Below the pieces are notes generated by a model. It ran no database searches. It was not told where the DNA came from and was given only the letters and a program-made list of their open reading frames with translations. 64,000 bases of DNA from Acholoe squamosa (lineage: Eukaryota > Annelida > Polychaeta > Phyllodocida > Polynoidae), in assembly GCA_949317995.1 (NCBI GenBank), contig OX439052.1:40537599-40601598 (forward strand), in the 5' to 3' direction. A program made the translations under genes and the position numbers. Shown piece by piece: positions 24,085 to 58,085 of this stretch. Numbering within the stretch: the stretch's first letter is position 1; every line of letters begins with the position of its first letter.

Positions 24085-24773
24085 TATAATGGGAGATAGA
24101 CATGAGGGAGGTATATGGTGCAAAACCATGAGGGTGGTACATATGAGACATAAACATGAGGATGGTATATGGGACATAGAGGATCAAGAACATGGGGGTA
24201 GTACATTGGGCAAACACATGGGGGTGGTACATGGGGCATAGGCATCGGGGTGGTACATGTATAGGACATAGGCATGGGGTTGATACACAGGAACTAGGAG
24301 CATAGATATGAGGGTGGTATATATTGGACATAGACATGGGGGTGATTCATCAGACATAGGACATGGACATGAGGGTGGGGAAAGGGACATAAACATGAGG
24401 GTGGTGCATAGAACATAGACATGAGAGTGGTACATGGGACATAGACATGAGGGAGGTACATATGTGACATAGACATAGGGGTGATACATGTGATATAGGC
24501 ATGGGGGAGGTACATGAGGCATGACCATGAGGGTGGTACATATGGGACATAGACATGAGGATGGTATATGGGACATAGACATGGGCCCAGTACATGGGAC
24601 CTAGACCTGAGGAAGGTACATGGGGCATAGGTATGGGGATGGTACATATGGTACATAGACATGGGGTGATACACAGGACATAGACATGAGGGTGGTGCAC
24701 AGGACCTAGGCATGAGTGTTGTACATGGGACATAGACATGAGGGAAGCACATGGGACATAGACATGAGGGAGA
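24085..24773. repeat. Minisatellite block 2 (~28-bp unit)
   Basis: About 24 degenerate units of the same CATAGACATGAGGGTGGTAC type as block 1. The long minus-strand open frames (up to 181 codons of Met/Ser/His/Pro/Cys/Tyr) result from the unit composition and are not genes. Confidence 0.9.
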
Positions 24774-27525
24774 CAAGAAGCTTATACTATAGGAGAGGTC
24801 ACTGAGAGCATAGTCTATGGGTAGAGTGTGACAGGCCACCCCCCTCTACCCCCCCCCATGAAACTAGGTGCCCCTGGGTTTTCATTGTTGATTTCTGCAG
24901 AGGATTAGGTGGTTTATGGAGCTGTGGTATTCCTTTATCAGGGTGATACTAAAGGGGAAGAAGAAACCACCTGGACCAGAAAATCCTGATGAATCCAAAT
25001 TTTTTATCATGATTCTCAGAAATTGACTAAAAGTACCCGAAAATGAGGTTTGATGAAGAAAATATTTTAAAGATGTACAAAAATAATATTTAAAATAATG
25101 AGAGGTCTTTATAGACACACATAAACCAGAGTTAGTACCTCAATGCACATTTCCAAATGTCTGCCTATCTCCCAATTTGACAAGTATTCTAACTGTGCAT
25201 TACTCTGCCTATCTCACATACTGCCTATCCCTTAGTCTACCTATCACTCATACTGCCTATCTCTTAAATCTAAAGCATCTTGAAGTAAGGCTATGTCCCA
25301 AAAGACCTAGATACTAAAGCTTACTCCTTACTTAAGCTAATCTTCTCTGGTCCAAGTTTCCCATAGTATACCTATCCTCAGTCTTCCTATCATTCATTTT
25401 ACCTATCCCTCATGTGACTATCCCTAAGACCACCATGTTTCAACTGTATTGTTCATCTGTTTATTTAGGCCCTAATGGTTAACAGTTACATTGCTTATCA
25501 TGTCTATCATTTTGATCCTACCTATCCTTAACAATGCCTATCATAAAGCCTACCTATCCCTCATTATACCTATCCCCCAACTCTGAATATCCCTCATATT
25601 TGACTTGCCCATCTGTCACTACCACCCATGTTTTCTTGTTTAACATTTGCTCATCTTACAAGGTACTCCCTCACTGAAAACCCTCCAGATCTTTAAACTC
25701 GTCAGATTGAGGACCTATGGTCATCAGAAGAGGTACAGAGAGAGGGCAGCACCTTACAGGGAGTGAAATCCCTCAGTCTACATCTCCCCAGTATGAGTCT
25801 ATGGCATTCTGTTGACAATATGTAACAAATACACAAGGTGGCAGGTATGTGCCACTCATGTTTAATGATTAGGCCTTCAGTTTTCAACTGAAGGTCTTCA
25901 CCGCTGAGGACTCTAGGTGCTCAAGTTGACGATACCTAAATCTACAGCTTTGGGTAGTCAGATTGAGGACCTAAGGTAGTCAGCACCAAGGTTGTCACTC
26001 TAACAACATTATGTAATCAGTTTGACTACCTTGGATGAGTGTGTTGACCTAAACCCATCAGGTGGACTACCCTGGGTGCTCAATCTGATGACCTCAGGTT
26101 GTAGATTTGGGTATCGTCAGTCTGACGACCTTGGGGCTTTCAGTGCTGTGCCTATCCCTCAAACTAGATATTGCACATGCTACCTATCCCCCTTGCTACC
26201 AATCCTTTTGAATACCTGTCCCTCATGCTCTCCATATGGTTTTCTTATCATGTCAGCTCAGTCAATCTAACTCGCTCTCTCTATACATATCTCAGCTTGT
26301 GTTCAATTTCTTCCACCTGTCTCCAGGTCTATGCCTTGTGAAATATACCTATCCCCCATTATGCCTATCCTCCATTCATATCATTATATAGGTAAACTGA
26401 AAGATATGCAGCATGAATGATAAGTAGATGTATGAATAAGGTGGACTGTAACCAGTATGTTAGGTGATAGGGTGACTAAGAAATGGTCATCATAATGAAG
26501 GTTGGTTGTGACATAGGTAGGTAAGAGAGGTGAGATGGGTAAGAGAGCTGTATAGAGTGCATGGGGGATAGGTAAGGATGGGTAGCAAGAGGGATAGGCA
26601 GTATGAGCAATTAGCAATTTAAGGAATAGGCACAGAGTACCTTGTAAGATGAGCAAACGTAAAAAAACACAAAAAAAACATGCATCCTAGGGACAGATAT
26701 GCAAGTCAAATATGAGGGATGTGCAGAGTTGGGGGATAGGCACAATGAGGGATAGGTAGGCTACATGATAGGCATTATCAGGGATAGGTAAAATTGAAAT
26801 AGTAGACATGGTAAGGAATGTACCGTTAAACAATAAAGGCTTATATAGCAGACAAACAGCGCAGATTAAACATGATGGTCTGAGGGATAATCACCATGAG
26901 GGATAGGTAAAATGAATGATAGGCAGATTGAGGATAGGTAGACTAAAGGAAAGAAGGAACAAATGAGATAAGGTAAGGTGAGGGGTAAGCATTATAAGTT
27001 AGGCCTTTTAAGAGATAACCAGATTGAACCATCAATGTTTCAGATTGAGGAGATAGGCAGGATGAGTGATAGGTACACAATTGATATGCTGTATGTGGGA
27101 TAGGCAGAGTAATGCACAAGCCCAGAACTTGCCTGACTGAGAGATAGGCAAACATTTGGGTATCTGGATTGAGGTATTAACTCTGATTTATGTGTCCTAT
27201 ATTTAAAGATTTGCAATCATTTTCAATATCATTTTTCAAAGTATTTCCCTCATCAAACATCATTTTCGGGTACTTTTGGTCAAATTTTGATAAGAAAGAC
27301 CAACATTTTTGGAGTCAGCAGGACTTTTTGGCTTAGATGGTCTCTTCATTTCATTTGGTATCCCTTTCAGGAAGATACATGATAGCTCCATAAACCCCCT
27401 TATCCTATATAGGGCCCAATACTGAACACACAAGGTCACCTAGTTTCATGGGGGGGGGGGGTAGAGGGGGGTTGGCCTTCACTATAGGACTGTATGGACT
27501 GACCTATCCTATACTGTACAATCAT
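24774..27525. mobile_element. Fold-back transposon with ~0.9-kb inverted arms
   Basis: The left arm from 24,774 to about 25,675 pairs with the right arm from about 26,636 to 27,525. Matching landmarks include GGCCACCCCCCTCTACC/GGTAGAGGGGGGTTGGCC, CATGAAACTAGGTG/CACCTAGTTTCATG, AAAAGTACCCGAAAATGA and its complement, and CTCATCTTACAAGGTAC/GTACCTTGTAAGATGAG. Both arms carry degenerate CCTATCCCTCAT-type subrepeats. The ~950-bp centre has further inverted and direct repeats (CAGATTGAGGACCTA) and no ORF. The element is bounded by the 9-bp direct repeat TGAGGGAGA (24,765-24,773; 27,526-27,534). A 9-bp duplication would suit a MULE-type mobiliser, but the motif also occurs in the surrounding minisatellite. 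Confidence 0.82.
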
Positions 27526-27534
27526 TGAGGGAGA

Positions 27535-27986
<452 letters not shown>

Positions 27987-28043
27987 TCTGCTTCACAGTA
28001 GTCAGATGCTGAGTTGAGTTGTACTTGTACTTTACCTTCAAAG

Positions 28044-50007
<21,964 letters not shown>

Positions 50008-51512
50008 AACAGAATACATAACGGAGCAAATGGAACCAATAAGTCCAAAACCAATGCAGGGGAGAAATAGCTTGACTCAGAAATAGGCAAGGGTCAGATG
50101 AAGAGAACTCCCAGAGAAGCCTTCACCCATTTATGAATCTGTAGAATGTCAATAGTAGATAACTAAAAAAAGAAATAATGGTAAAACAAACTTAACCAAC
50201 TTAAAATGTAAATGAATAAAAAAAGGAAACACTCAGAGTGCTACATGCTTGAATCTGATTCGTTGATTCCCATATGTAATTGAGGGCATCAGAGTATCAA
50301 TATCCTGGCAGGTCACCCACAAATCTGTACTATATCATGATTGGGAACCCCCAGTTGTATCCAGGCTGTTTACCTGGAGGGTGTTGCGAAAGGACGGGAA
50401 TTCAATTCTGTCGGAGGTGCTATTCCCAAATGGGAACTGACTACCACCAAGCAATCACTTCTCCCCTGTTTTGCTGCAAGGTAATATGTTAAAGAATTGA
50501 TTCTTAAGTTTTCATGAATTGGGGGATGCTTCCCAGCATGACTCACACTAAGGGGATTGATTAGTGTAAGGTGGGGTGTGGGTTCTGGGCAGCAGAACAG
50601 CCAGGAACTGGAAGGTGAGTTACGACAGTGAGAATCTGATTCCGATTCTTTTCGCAATAGCCTCCTGTACCACTGAGTGCTGCGAAAACGGCCTCCATAG
50701 AGCCCTGCGGTAGTAGAATATATGCCTACCTGTGAAGCAGGGGAGTTAGGGGCATGGTCTATTACACATATGTCAAATCAAGATATCAAGCTACATTTGG
50801 GTCTGACCCCGCCTTTTCTATCATTATCAGAAGTCTATCTGCACTTTAAAATGGCAATAAAAATGCAATGAGTAGCTAAGATTAGCATGAAGTATTCATT
50901 TCACTGCATGGGGGGTAGGTTTGAAAATTCAAAATTTCTTCTTTGAAAAGGTTATTACATTTTAGTTTATATTTTAAGTAGTTTAGAATGGATTTAGTGT
51001 TATAAGTGGGCACATCTAAGCCAGAATAAGTGATTTTTAGGATGTCTTGGCTAAGTAAATAAATACAGGGGATAGTAATAACAAAATAAACCAGGTAAAT
51101 TAGGTAATGCATTAGCCTCCATATACTTCAGGAATTTCTAAGATATAATGGATATTAAATGTGTAATATATCATTAAATCACACCATCTAGGCTATTGAG
51201 CTGCACTGTTGAGGGCTTTGTATAGCCCTGTAGAGGCTGTATGGTGGGGTTGGTGGAGTGGTAGTGTGTGTACAGAGCATGACCACCTTCTGCCTGCAGT
51301 TTGTATGGGAAAACTTTCACAGAAAATCCCTGACCTTCCCCTACATCTCTCTCAATACTTAAAAATCATCAAAAGATATTGACATGGGGTTTGCTGTATT
51401 GTCTGTCAGACATGTTAAGCTTTCTACCAATGGGTCTTAGTATCATTTGCCATGAATATTTCAAATAGGGGGAAAACACCCTATAGTATGTCATATACAA
51501 TGAATAACTCAC
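50008..51512. other. ACCS-like 3' UTR and downstream spacer
   Basis: AATAAA at 50,215-50,220 is the likely poly(A) signal. Nothing else recognised; frames at 50,280-50,657 overlap on both strands without family signal. Confidence 0.55.
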
Positions 51513-51515
51513 CAT

Positions 51516-51688
51516 GGGGCTGTGTACAAATGACGTCATGCTTTTTTGGACCATTTTTGACCCCCCCCCTCCACCTTGTCATGTTTTTTTTTGCCAATTT
51601 TGCAATGCTGAAGGTATATGGAAAATTAATTCAGTCATGTCGGGCCTCACCCCCCCCTTCCTGCATGACGTCATTTGTACACAGCCCC
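51516..51688. mobile_element. Complete MITE with TGACGTCA-bearing TIRs
   Basis: 173 bp: left end GGGGCTGTGTACAAATGACG and exact inverted right end, with CAT on both sides (51,513-51,515; 51,689-51,691) as a possible 3-bp target duplication. Same family as 9730 and 11,850. Confidence 0.88.
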
Positions 51689-51925
51689 CATGAAATACAA
51701 AGAAACTGAACTACTTGCTCAAGTTGACCTTTTTGTAAATGAGAATACTCCATTTGATAGCTTGGTAGTAAACCACACTTTTACAAATTTTATTTTTTAA
51801 GATAGATATGAGACAAAACGTATTTGTAGTCACTTAAAATCCCCAAAGAAGATGCAAAGCAACCTTGAGAAAATCCCATAGGGCACATAAACCCTAAGTA
51901 TTGGTAGGGTGTTACATAGAAAATT

Positions 51926-52080
51926 CGGGTCTATTTCTCCTCTTTCCTATCCCCTCAGGATGTGTGTGGTGCACATATGCGCGGGCACTGACACATTCCT
52001 CTGTGAAAATGTGTAATGCAGTTCTCGCCATGAATATGACCTTAGCTGTCGAAATGGCGTTAAACACCTATTACTCACTC
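51926..52080 (+). mobile_element. SINE-like insertion with 12-bp target-site duplication, copy 2
   Basis: 155 bp homologous to 4896-5050, ending in an ACTCACTC-type tail. It is flanked by perfect direct repeats ACATAGAAAATT at 51,914-51,925 and 52,081-52,092, as expected for LINE-driven retroposition. Confidence 0.88.
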
Positions 52081-52509
52081 ACATAGAAAATTGAATTATT
52101 GTCATGAGTAATGTCTACATTGTGGATGACAAAGAGAAGAAATGTAAATATCTAATGGTGAAAACAGAATGATGATATCTCTAATGGTAAATGTTTGAGA
52201 GGTGTTAAAGGTTGAAAAACTCCATATAATTTTGTCCCACCTGTTCTATATATGAGCTACCGGTAAATGGAGATAATAATTAAGTACACATAATAAATAA
52301 TTGATTAAAGTGCTTCCCAAGATGATAGTCAATGAATAAATAGCCTACTTAGCCCGAGAATCGCAAGGGCACTAGCTAAGGTAAATGCATGACATAAGGT
52401 TAAGGCACAACAACAAGAGGCAGCTTGGTGGAAAAATACAGGAAAATACCCAAAACCCACCAACCACAATGTAGCATTTACATTAAAGAAGCAAAGTATG
52501 TACAAGTAT

Positions 52510-54911
52510 AATTATCAATATTTGACAATGTGAATTCAGAATGATGCATGTAGTGATATACGGCTCCTGACCGCCAGTTACCTTTGGTCATAATTTCCCC
52601 CCATGGGAACCCCAAGAGCTTTCATCAGGGTTGCACCTCCATGATGAAATGAATGGGTGGATACTGTGGCCATTGGCAGGCCAATGATGCCAGCCAAATT
52701 CTTCAGTCTAGAGTTAAAGTACCTTGAAAGAATGTACCTTGAAAGAATGTCAACCACATTAATCAGTCTTAGAAGATCTAACATTGATCACGATGGCTGA
52801 AGGTTTGACATTGATATCCTCAGATTTGATTGTGTGGGGACATGATGTCACGTGGGATTTCCGCAGTAAACCACGATAACATAGGATCACTGCAATCCAA
52901 AAGATGCTATCATCAGGGTTATTCAAGTCAAGCAAATTGTACATAGCTAGGAAATCCTGAGGTGTGAATGGACAACGGCCATTATCAAAACCTACTGGTT
53001 TACATCTCTCAATGCCATTGAGAGTTTGCTTTAGGCTCAAATCAGAGCTAAAGTCTGGAAGTCTATGAATTTTATTATAATACCAGATCGCAGAGATATA
53101 GTTCTGCACTCACACAGGTTTTATAAATTCTGATAGGTATGTAACATAAATGGTAGCTCTCTCAGCTTTACAAGGAAAGGGTGTTAGGTCAAAGGTTTTA
53201 CAGAATATTTTATACCTTCTAAGTTGTACACGTTGGGCCCTACGTGTGGACACAGCCACCCCACTTTCAGCATAGACCTGCTGGTTATCATGCAAAACCT
53301 CTAGGAAGCTAGCTGTAAAGATATACAACACATATTATTGTCTTGAAATGTTTTATTACACTTGTGTAATAAAACACTTCGTTATCCTCAGATTTACTAT
53401 ATGTAGCGAAGAGGTCAATGTTGTGAATAAAACATAACCAATCTATTTCACGTAACCACTCCATGCAAAGCTTACTTTTTTTGATCTATCAGTATTAATC
53501 ATCATCAGAACTTGCGTGATATCAGTGATTATATTGATTTTCGAATTATTTTAATGATGCTTCCAGCGTTTTAAACCTAGTAATACCGGGTATAATTCAT
53601 GCACAATAGTATTACCCTCATGAACGCTTATATTGTCCATTTTTGGGGACAGGCATTGATGATCACAGAAAACACCTGACATATTTTGGTCCTTCCAAAA
53701 ACCAAAAAGGTAATCAGTCCCAGCCCAAGCGCCAAAGCCTTTTTTTGGATGCGTCAGACACAATAGGGAAATTGGACATATCCTTCTGTATCAATGACTT
53801 ACAATTAAAAGATTTTGCAAAACTGTGCCCACCACTCAAGGTCTTTAATGGTCTCTTCATTGAGGGATATTCTCCCTCTATTCCCCACCCGGGCACAGAG
53901 GTAAAAAAGCCTTCTACTGACAGTGCATCCCCCTATAACAATTTGGGAACAGAAACTCATGAGGCCTCAGATTTTCTGTGAAGATTTCTTGGAAACCCAA
54001 TTTTTCAACAAACATTCAGCGATGGAATCCCTGAGCCTTATGATTTTTTTCCTTTGGCAAGGTCATATTCATATTTACAGAATTATAATTGTTATCCCTA
54101 GGAAGGTGGTGATTTGGGAGGGGGCTGTTACCTTATTATACCTCAAACCCTAAATATTCCATTACCTCTATTAGGATGCTCCTTTTTAACAAGCATTCAT
54201 CGGCTGTATCGGCTATAATGATAAAATCAGCGAGATACTAGCCGAACCACACCATAAAACCTGGCTACATAAGTAATAAAAACTGAGATTTTACTAAAAA
54301 TGTAAGCAGCCCACTGCAAACTGAAACAAAGCCGATTATTTTCATAATACTCATCGCCATCTCTAAAATTCCATGAAACTGCTTGAAATTTTGTGTGGGG
54401 GGTGTAAATATTCACACTACGGAAAGCAGACCCACCACTGACATATACTCATTGCCTTTCATTAAATCAGTAAAAGTGCTTATAGAATTATATGAGAATG
54501 GTTGGTATGTTTGGTTCATAAATTTATTAATAGAAATTTTTTCCGGCATGCTGCAGTAGGTGGTGGGCCATAGTTTTCCATTAGATTTCGGGACTCCCCC
54601 TAAGGCGTGTACACATTCGGGTTTAAGGTTCACCTTAGTTACCAAATTTATTACTAATTTCTTCTAGCAGAAGTTCACTCATTTATTATGAACCTTACCC
54701 TCAAGGATAGAATCATAATTATCACAAGAATAGGATGTAGTTCATTCCTTATCCACAATTTTGAATCGCTGAGTAATTACTTCCCAAATATATTCAGCTT
54801 CAGGAAATTCATTTTTAAACACATTACAATCATTGCCTGATATAAAACTGGCAAACTTGCATGGCTTCAGTTGGGAGTATTTCCCACACATCTGTATTAA
54901 ATTTTATGGTA
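52510..54911 (-). pseudogene. DIRS-type retrotransposon remnant (RT, RNase H, tyrosine recombinase)
   Basis: Minus strand, in order: reverse transcriptase (54,911 to about 54,120) with CVHALGGVPKSNGK, NKFMNQTYQPFSY, GDEYYENNRLCFSL and a catalytic box reading YLAD, where YLDD-like is expected; RNase H (53,896-53,551) with SDASKK and a frameshift before GFGAWAGTDYLFGFW and ELYPVLLGLKRW; and tyrosine recombinase (53,331-52,510) with CYRGLLRKSHVT (first Arg) and HSFHHGGATLMKALGVP, where the H-x-x-R arginine is replaced, then after a frameshift a Tyr-containing WRSGAVYHYMH. RT-RH-YR order defines DIRS-like elements (DIRS or Ngaro). Several frameshifts and lost catalytic residues make it inactive. 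A 12-bp-arm palindrome (53,350-53,375) lies between RH and YR. Confidence 0.85.
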
Positions 54912-56461
54912 AAACAGTTTTGCTACATTATAGATTGCAAATAAGGAATAAAACATCCAGTCACCATGATGCATCAGTCACCATAATGCATGAACGTAGT
55001 TGTGAGTAGTCATCATCAAGTCTGCATTTATGACCTATGCATCACACAGACCCTACAGGTTTGATATAGGCACTTCAAAAACTCTAGCTTCCACTGCTCA
55101 TCATAATGCATTAACCCATTATAGGCTGCTGATGCAGGAGTGCATCATGCCCATTAGTGGTCATGATGCACCGATGAAGGGCTGACGAGACTGCTCAGCA
55201 TCATGCCGACCCCTCAGGACTGAGACAAACTTCCGGAGAGTCAGCATAATGCTCCAATGAAGTGGTGGTGCAGTCACACCAGCACTGGTGCATCATAATT
55301 ACCAATGCACATGATGCATTGATGCATCAGCGGGCCTTTAAGGGTAATGTGTTATCAGCCCCAAAACGATTACACAGTCAGCACTGACTTACCTTGTACT
55401 TCCATAGTTGTTCACAGAAGTGTCTTCTAATGAGGCATGAAAAAGGCAGCATATTGGGTGATATAACCATCGTGTTGTATTTTACTGTTATGCCATAAAG
55501 TAGATATGATGTTTATAAAGAAGATACCATCCATCTAGTGACAGTTTCAGCATAACCAACTGAGTGTACTTCAGCCGAGTGAATCATTGTTAGAATAGTT
55601 GCAGATCAATGTGCAGTAGACAAAGCTGTTTAAATCAACCCTTTAAGGGCCACTAATGCATTAAGCATTGTGCATAATGCGCCCTGCATCGGTAGAACTT
55701 AAAGCGTTAATGGCTGCTGAAGCAGGAGTGCAACATGCTCATCACAATCGACTAATTGCTGGTGAGACTGTTTGCCAGCACTTCGTTAGTGCTGACCCTC
55801 TGAACAGTTATGCATAAATGTAGCCCTAGCTACAGAGTCCTTGCGACCAGGTAGATTATACATAATGACCAGTGGTCATGATGTCTTGATTAACTATAAG
55901 CCTTAAATAAAGGTTTCCCTTAAATGGCGCATCATACTTGTAACTTGTCTATTGTCATCACGCATAAATACCGCCATGGTGCTGCATCCAGGCATCACAA
56001 TGCCCTCATGAGTTGAGTTGAGTTGAAATTCTTTTATTTATCCTGCATAATGATAGGACCAGGTCCTGTCTTTCCTTTTTACACAGCAGGTAAAGAGCTG
56101 ATGTAATGCTCTTAGATCATATCACTAATAGTCATACTATTGGCCTTATGGGCAACTTATATACAGAGGCTTATATTTAATCAATACATCATGACCACTG
56201 GTCACTACCCATCCCCTCCACAGTACATACAAACGTGAAGCAAAGTAGGATAGGAGAGAGGGTAGTGAAGAGAGAGATGGAGGGAGGAGAAGAGAGGGGA
56301 GAAGAGAGCATAATATTATAGGTAAGAAGAAATAAAGAAAATGCTATACATAGCACATTAGTGAAATTTATATATCAGGAGACTAGATGGAAAAAGTCTC
56401 TTTTTGGACTAGGTGTTTATCGTCCAGGCTGATGTTTTTGCCTAGTACATATATTTATACA
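54912..56461. repeat. TGCATCATG-family clusters and purine-rich spacer
   Basis: 54,960-55,345 and 55,640-55,990 are dense in GCATCATG / CATGATGCA words and CCTTTAAGGG ends. 56,235-56,320 is a GA-rich stretch. No coding signal. Confidence 0.6.
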
Positions 56462-56462
56462 T

Positions 56463-56518
<56 letters not shown>
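56462..56518. repeat. (AC)n(TA)n microsatellite at the gypsy insertion site
   Basis: Ends directly at the 5' LTR, so the element inserted into, or next to, this tract. Confidence 0.95.
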
Positions 56519-56519
<1 letters not shown>

Positions 56520-56912
56520 GGCGTAGACCGAGGGGGAGGGGGTGGAAGCAAAACCATCCTGGCATGGGGGCGTGGAACCCGCCGATCCCGGAGTCACCTT
56601 AGGAGCGAGCAACCCTGGCGGTGCTCGGGGGAATGTTTCCCGGCGCTGGCACCGTGCTAAACGGTGCCAGCGTTGGTGAAATGGTAAGTGTATATATAGT
56701 GGTTATGTTTCTCCGACAGTCAGTCCGGGTTATGCGCTGGTCGAGACACATAGCAAGGCTTACCCCCAAGTGTGAATATGGAGAGGAGAGATTCCCGACG
56801 GATTAGATGGTGTGGCCAGAAGCCAGGCAATAAACAGTGTTGATATCAAAGTCGACGGAGTCTTCGTGGTCCTTTTCATAGAGCTAAGACAACAGGGGTT
56901 CGGAGCGCTACA
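56519..56912 (+). mobile_element. 5' LTR
   Basis: About 394 bp bounded by TG (56,519) and CA (56,912). TATATATA at 56,691-56,698 and AATAAA at 56,829-56,834 define U3-R-U5. The next bases, TTGGTGACAGCGG, start with a TGG as expected of a primer-binding site; the tRNA is not identified. Boundaries await comparison with the 3' LTR. A 12-bp-arm perfect hairpin (56,644-56,672) lies in U3, 19 bp before the TATA box. Confidence 0.72.
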
Positions 56913-56949
56913 TTGGTGACAGCGGTGTTTCGACCCCACACACAAGAAA

Positions 56950-58048
56950 ATGGATCCGTTGATAGATGAACCGGACTTTGGTGATCTGGAAGGGGCGGAG
57001 GCGCTAAATGTGAGAGGAACCCTCTTGGAGGTAGTTGACGAGGAAGTAACTATCAGACATAAAGGAACGGATAGGCTGGCGGAGGAGCTGTTATCCAAAC
57101 AAGAGAAACAGAGAGGACACTTACCGAAAACGTTGAAGGAGGAGGTGAGAAACTTAGACAGAAAGGGTGAGATGGCGTCCCGTGTACCGCCGGTGGAGGG
57201 CTTTGGCGGAGAAGGAAGTTGGAAGCCGTTGGAGAAGTTGAGAGGAAATGGCGGAGCCGACGGGGAAGGAGGTTCCAAAGGTAAACCTGTGGTAAAGCCC
57301 ACTAAATATGATGGTACAACAGACTTGGCTGATTACCTTAACCATTTTGATTTATGTGTCAAAGTTAACGGTTGGAGCCCGGCAGAGGCTGGAATGTTTT
57401 TGGGCCTGAGCCTGACGGGGGCGGCACGTCGTCTGTTGACTGGGCGGAAACCAGCCACGGAAGAGGGTTATGCCGAACTTCGGAAAACCCTAGTGGAGAG
57501 GTTCGAGCCCACTAACCAGGAGGAGACGTATAAGGCGGTTCTCCGGACAAGGACGAGGAGACCGGGTGAGGGGTTACAGGAGCTCCAAGAGGATGAAGTA
57601 TACCCGGCTAGCCTACCCGGAGGCTGACGCCCGTACAACCGACACATTGGCACTGGACAGGTTTTTACTCTGCCTGAGTAATCCCCTGAGGCAGTGGGTC
57701 TACCAGTCCCAGCCAAAGGACTTACAGATGGCGGTGATGACGGCCGTCGGAGCAGAGGCTTATCTGGCGGTGGAGCAGGCTAGTCACAACAAGATGAGGG
57801 CGGCGGATGCGTCAGTTAACGAACATCTTAAGACCAACACCGACAAAATGGATCGGATGGCTGAATTAGTGGAGCAATTAGTAAAGAAGCTGGGGCAGGC
57901 CCCTTCGGAGGAGAGGAAGAAGAAGAGCAGTACAGCCTGCTTTGGCTGCGGGCAGGAGGGTCACTTCAAAAGGGAGTGCCCCCTTAGGAGTAGGAGGGGC
58001 GAAGACAGGCCCGTACAGAAGAGGGAAGGAGCACCGGCGGAAAACTAA
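56950..58048 (+). pseudogene. gag: Gag, frameshifted
   Basis: The structural polyprotein is read in two frames. 56,950-57,627 starts at ATG and contains an acidic N-terminus and the capsid-like Retrotrans_gag region (PTKYDGTTDLADYLNHFDLC, LSLTGAARRLL, LRKTLVERFEP). The continuation 57,566-58,048 lies one frame over and holds the rest of capsid (LALDRFLLCLSNPLRQWVY) and one CCHC zinc knuckle, CFGCGQEGHFKREC. The frame change falls near 57,590 inside a conserved capsid stretch, so it is damage and not programmed shifting. The pol frame opens at 58,086, 38 bp beyond the gag stop. Confidence 0.88.
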
Positions 58049-58085
58049 TATCGACCTCTACCCAGGGCCGGGTACAGGTTGGTGA

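Noticed and set aside
24080..24839. Long minus-strand ORFs rich in Cys, Pro, His, Tyr and Met
   Set aside because: They follow the minisatellite unit in several frames at once; composition and periodicity explain them.
57540..57640. Programmed ribosomal frameshift within gag
   Set aside because: The frame change falls inside the conserved capsid region and no slippery heptamer with a downstream structure was evident; more likely a mutation.
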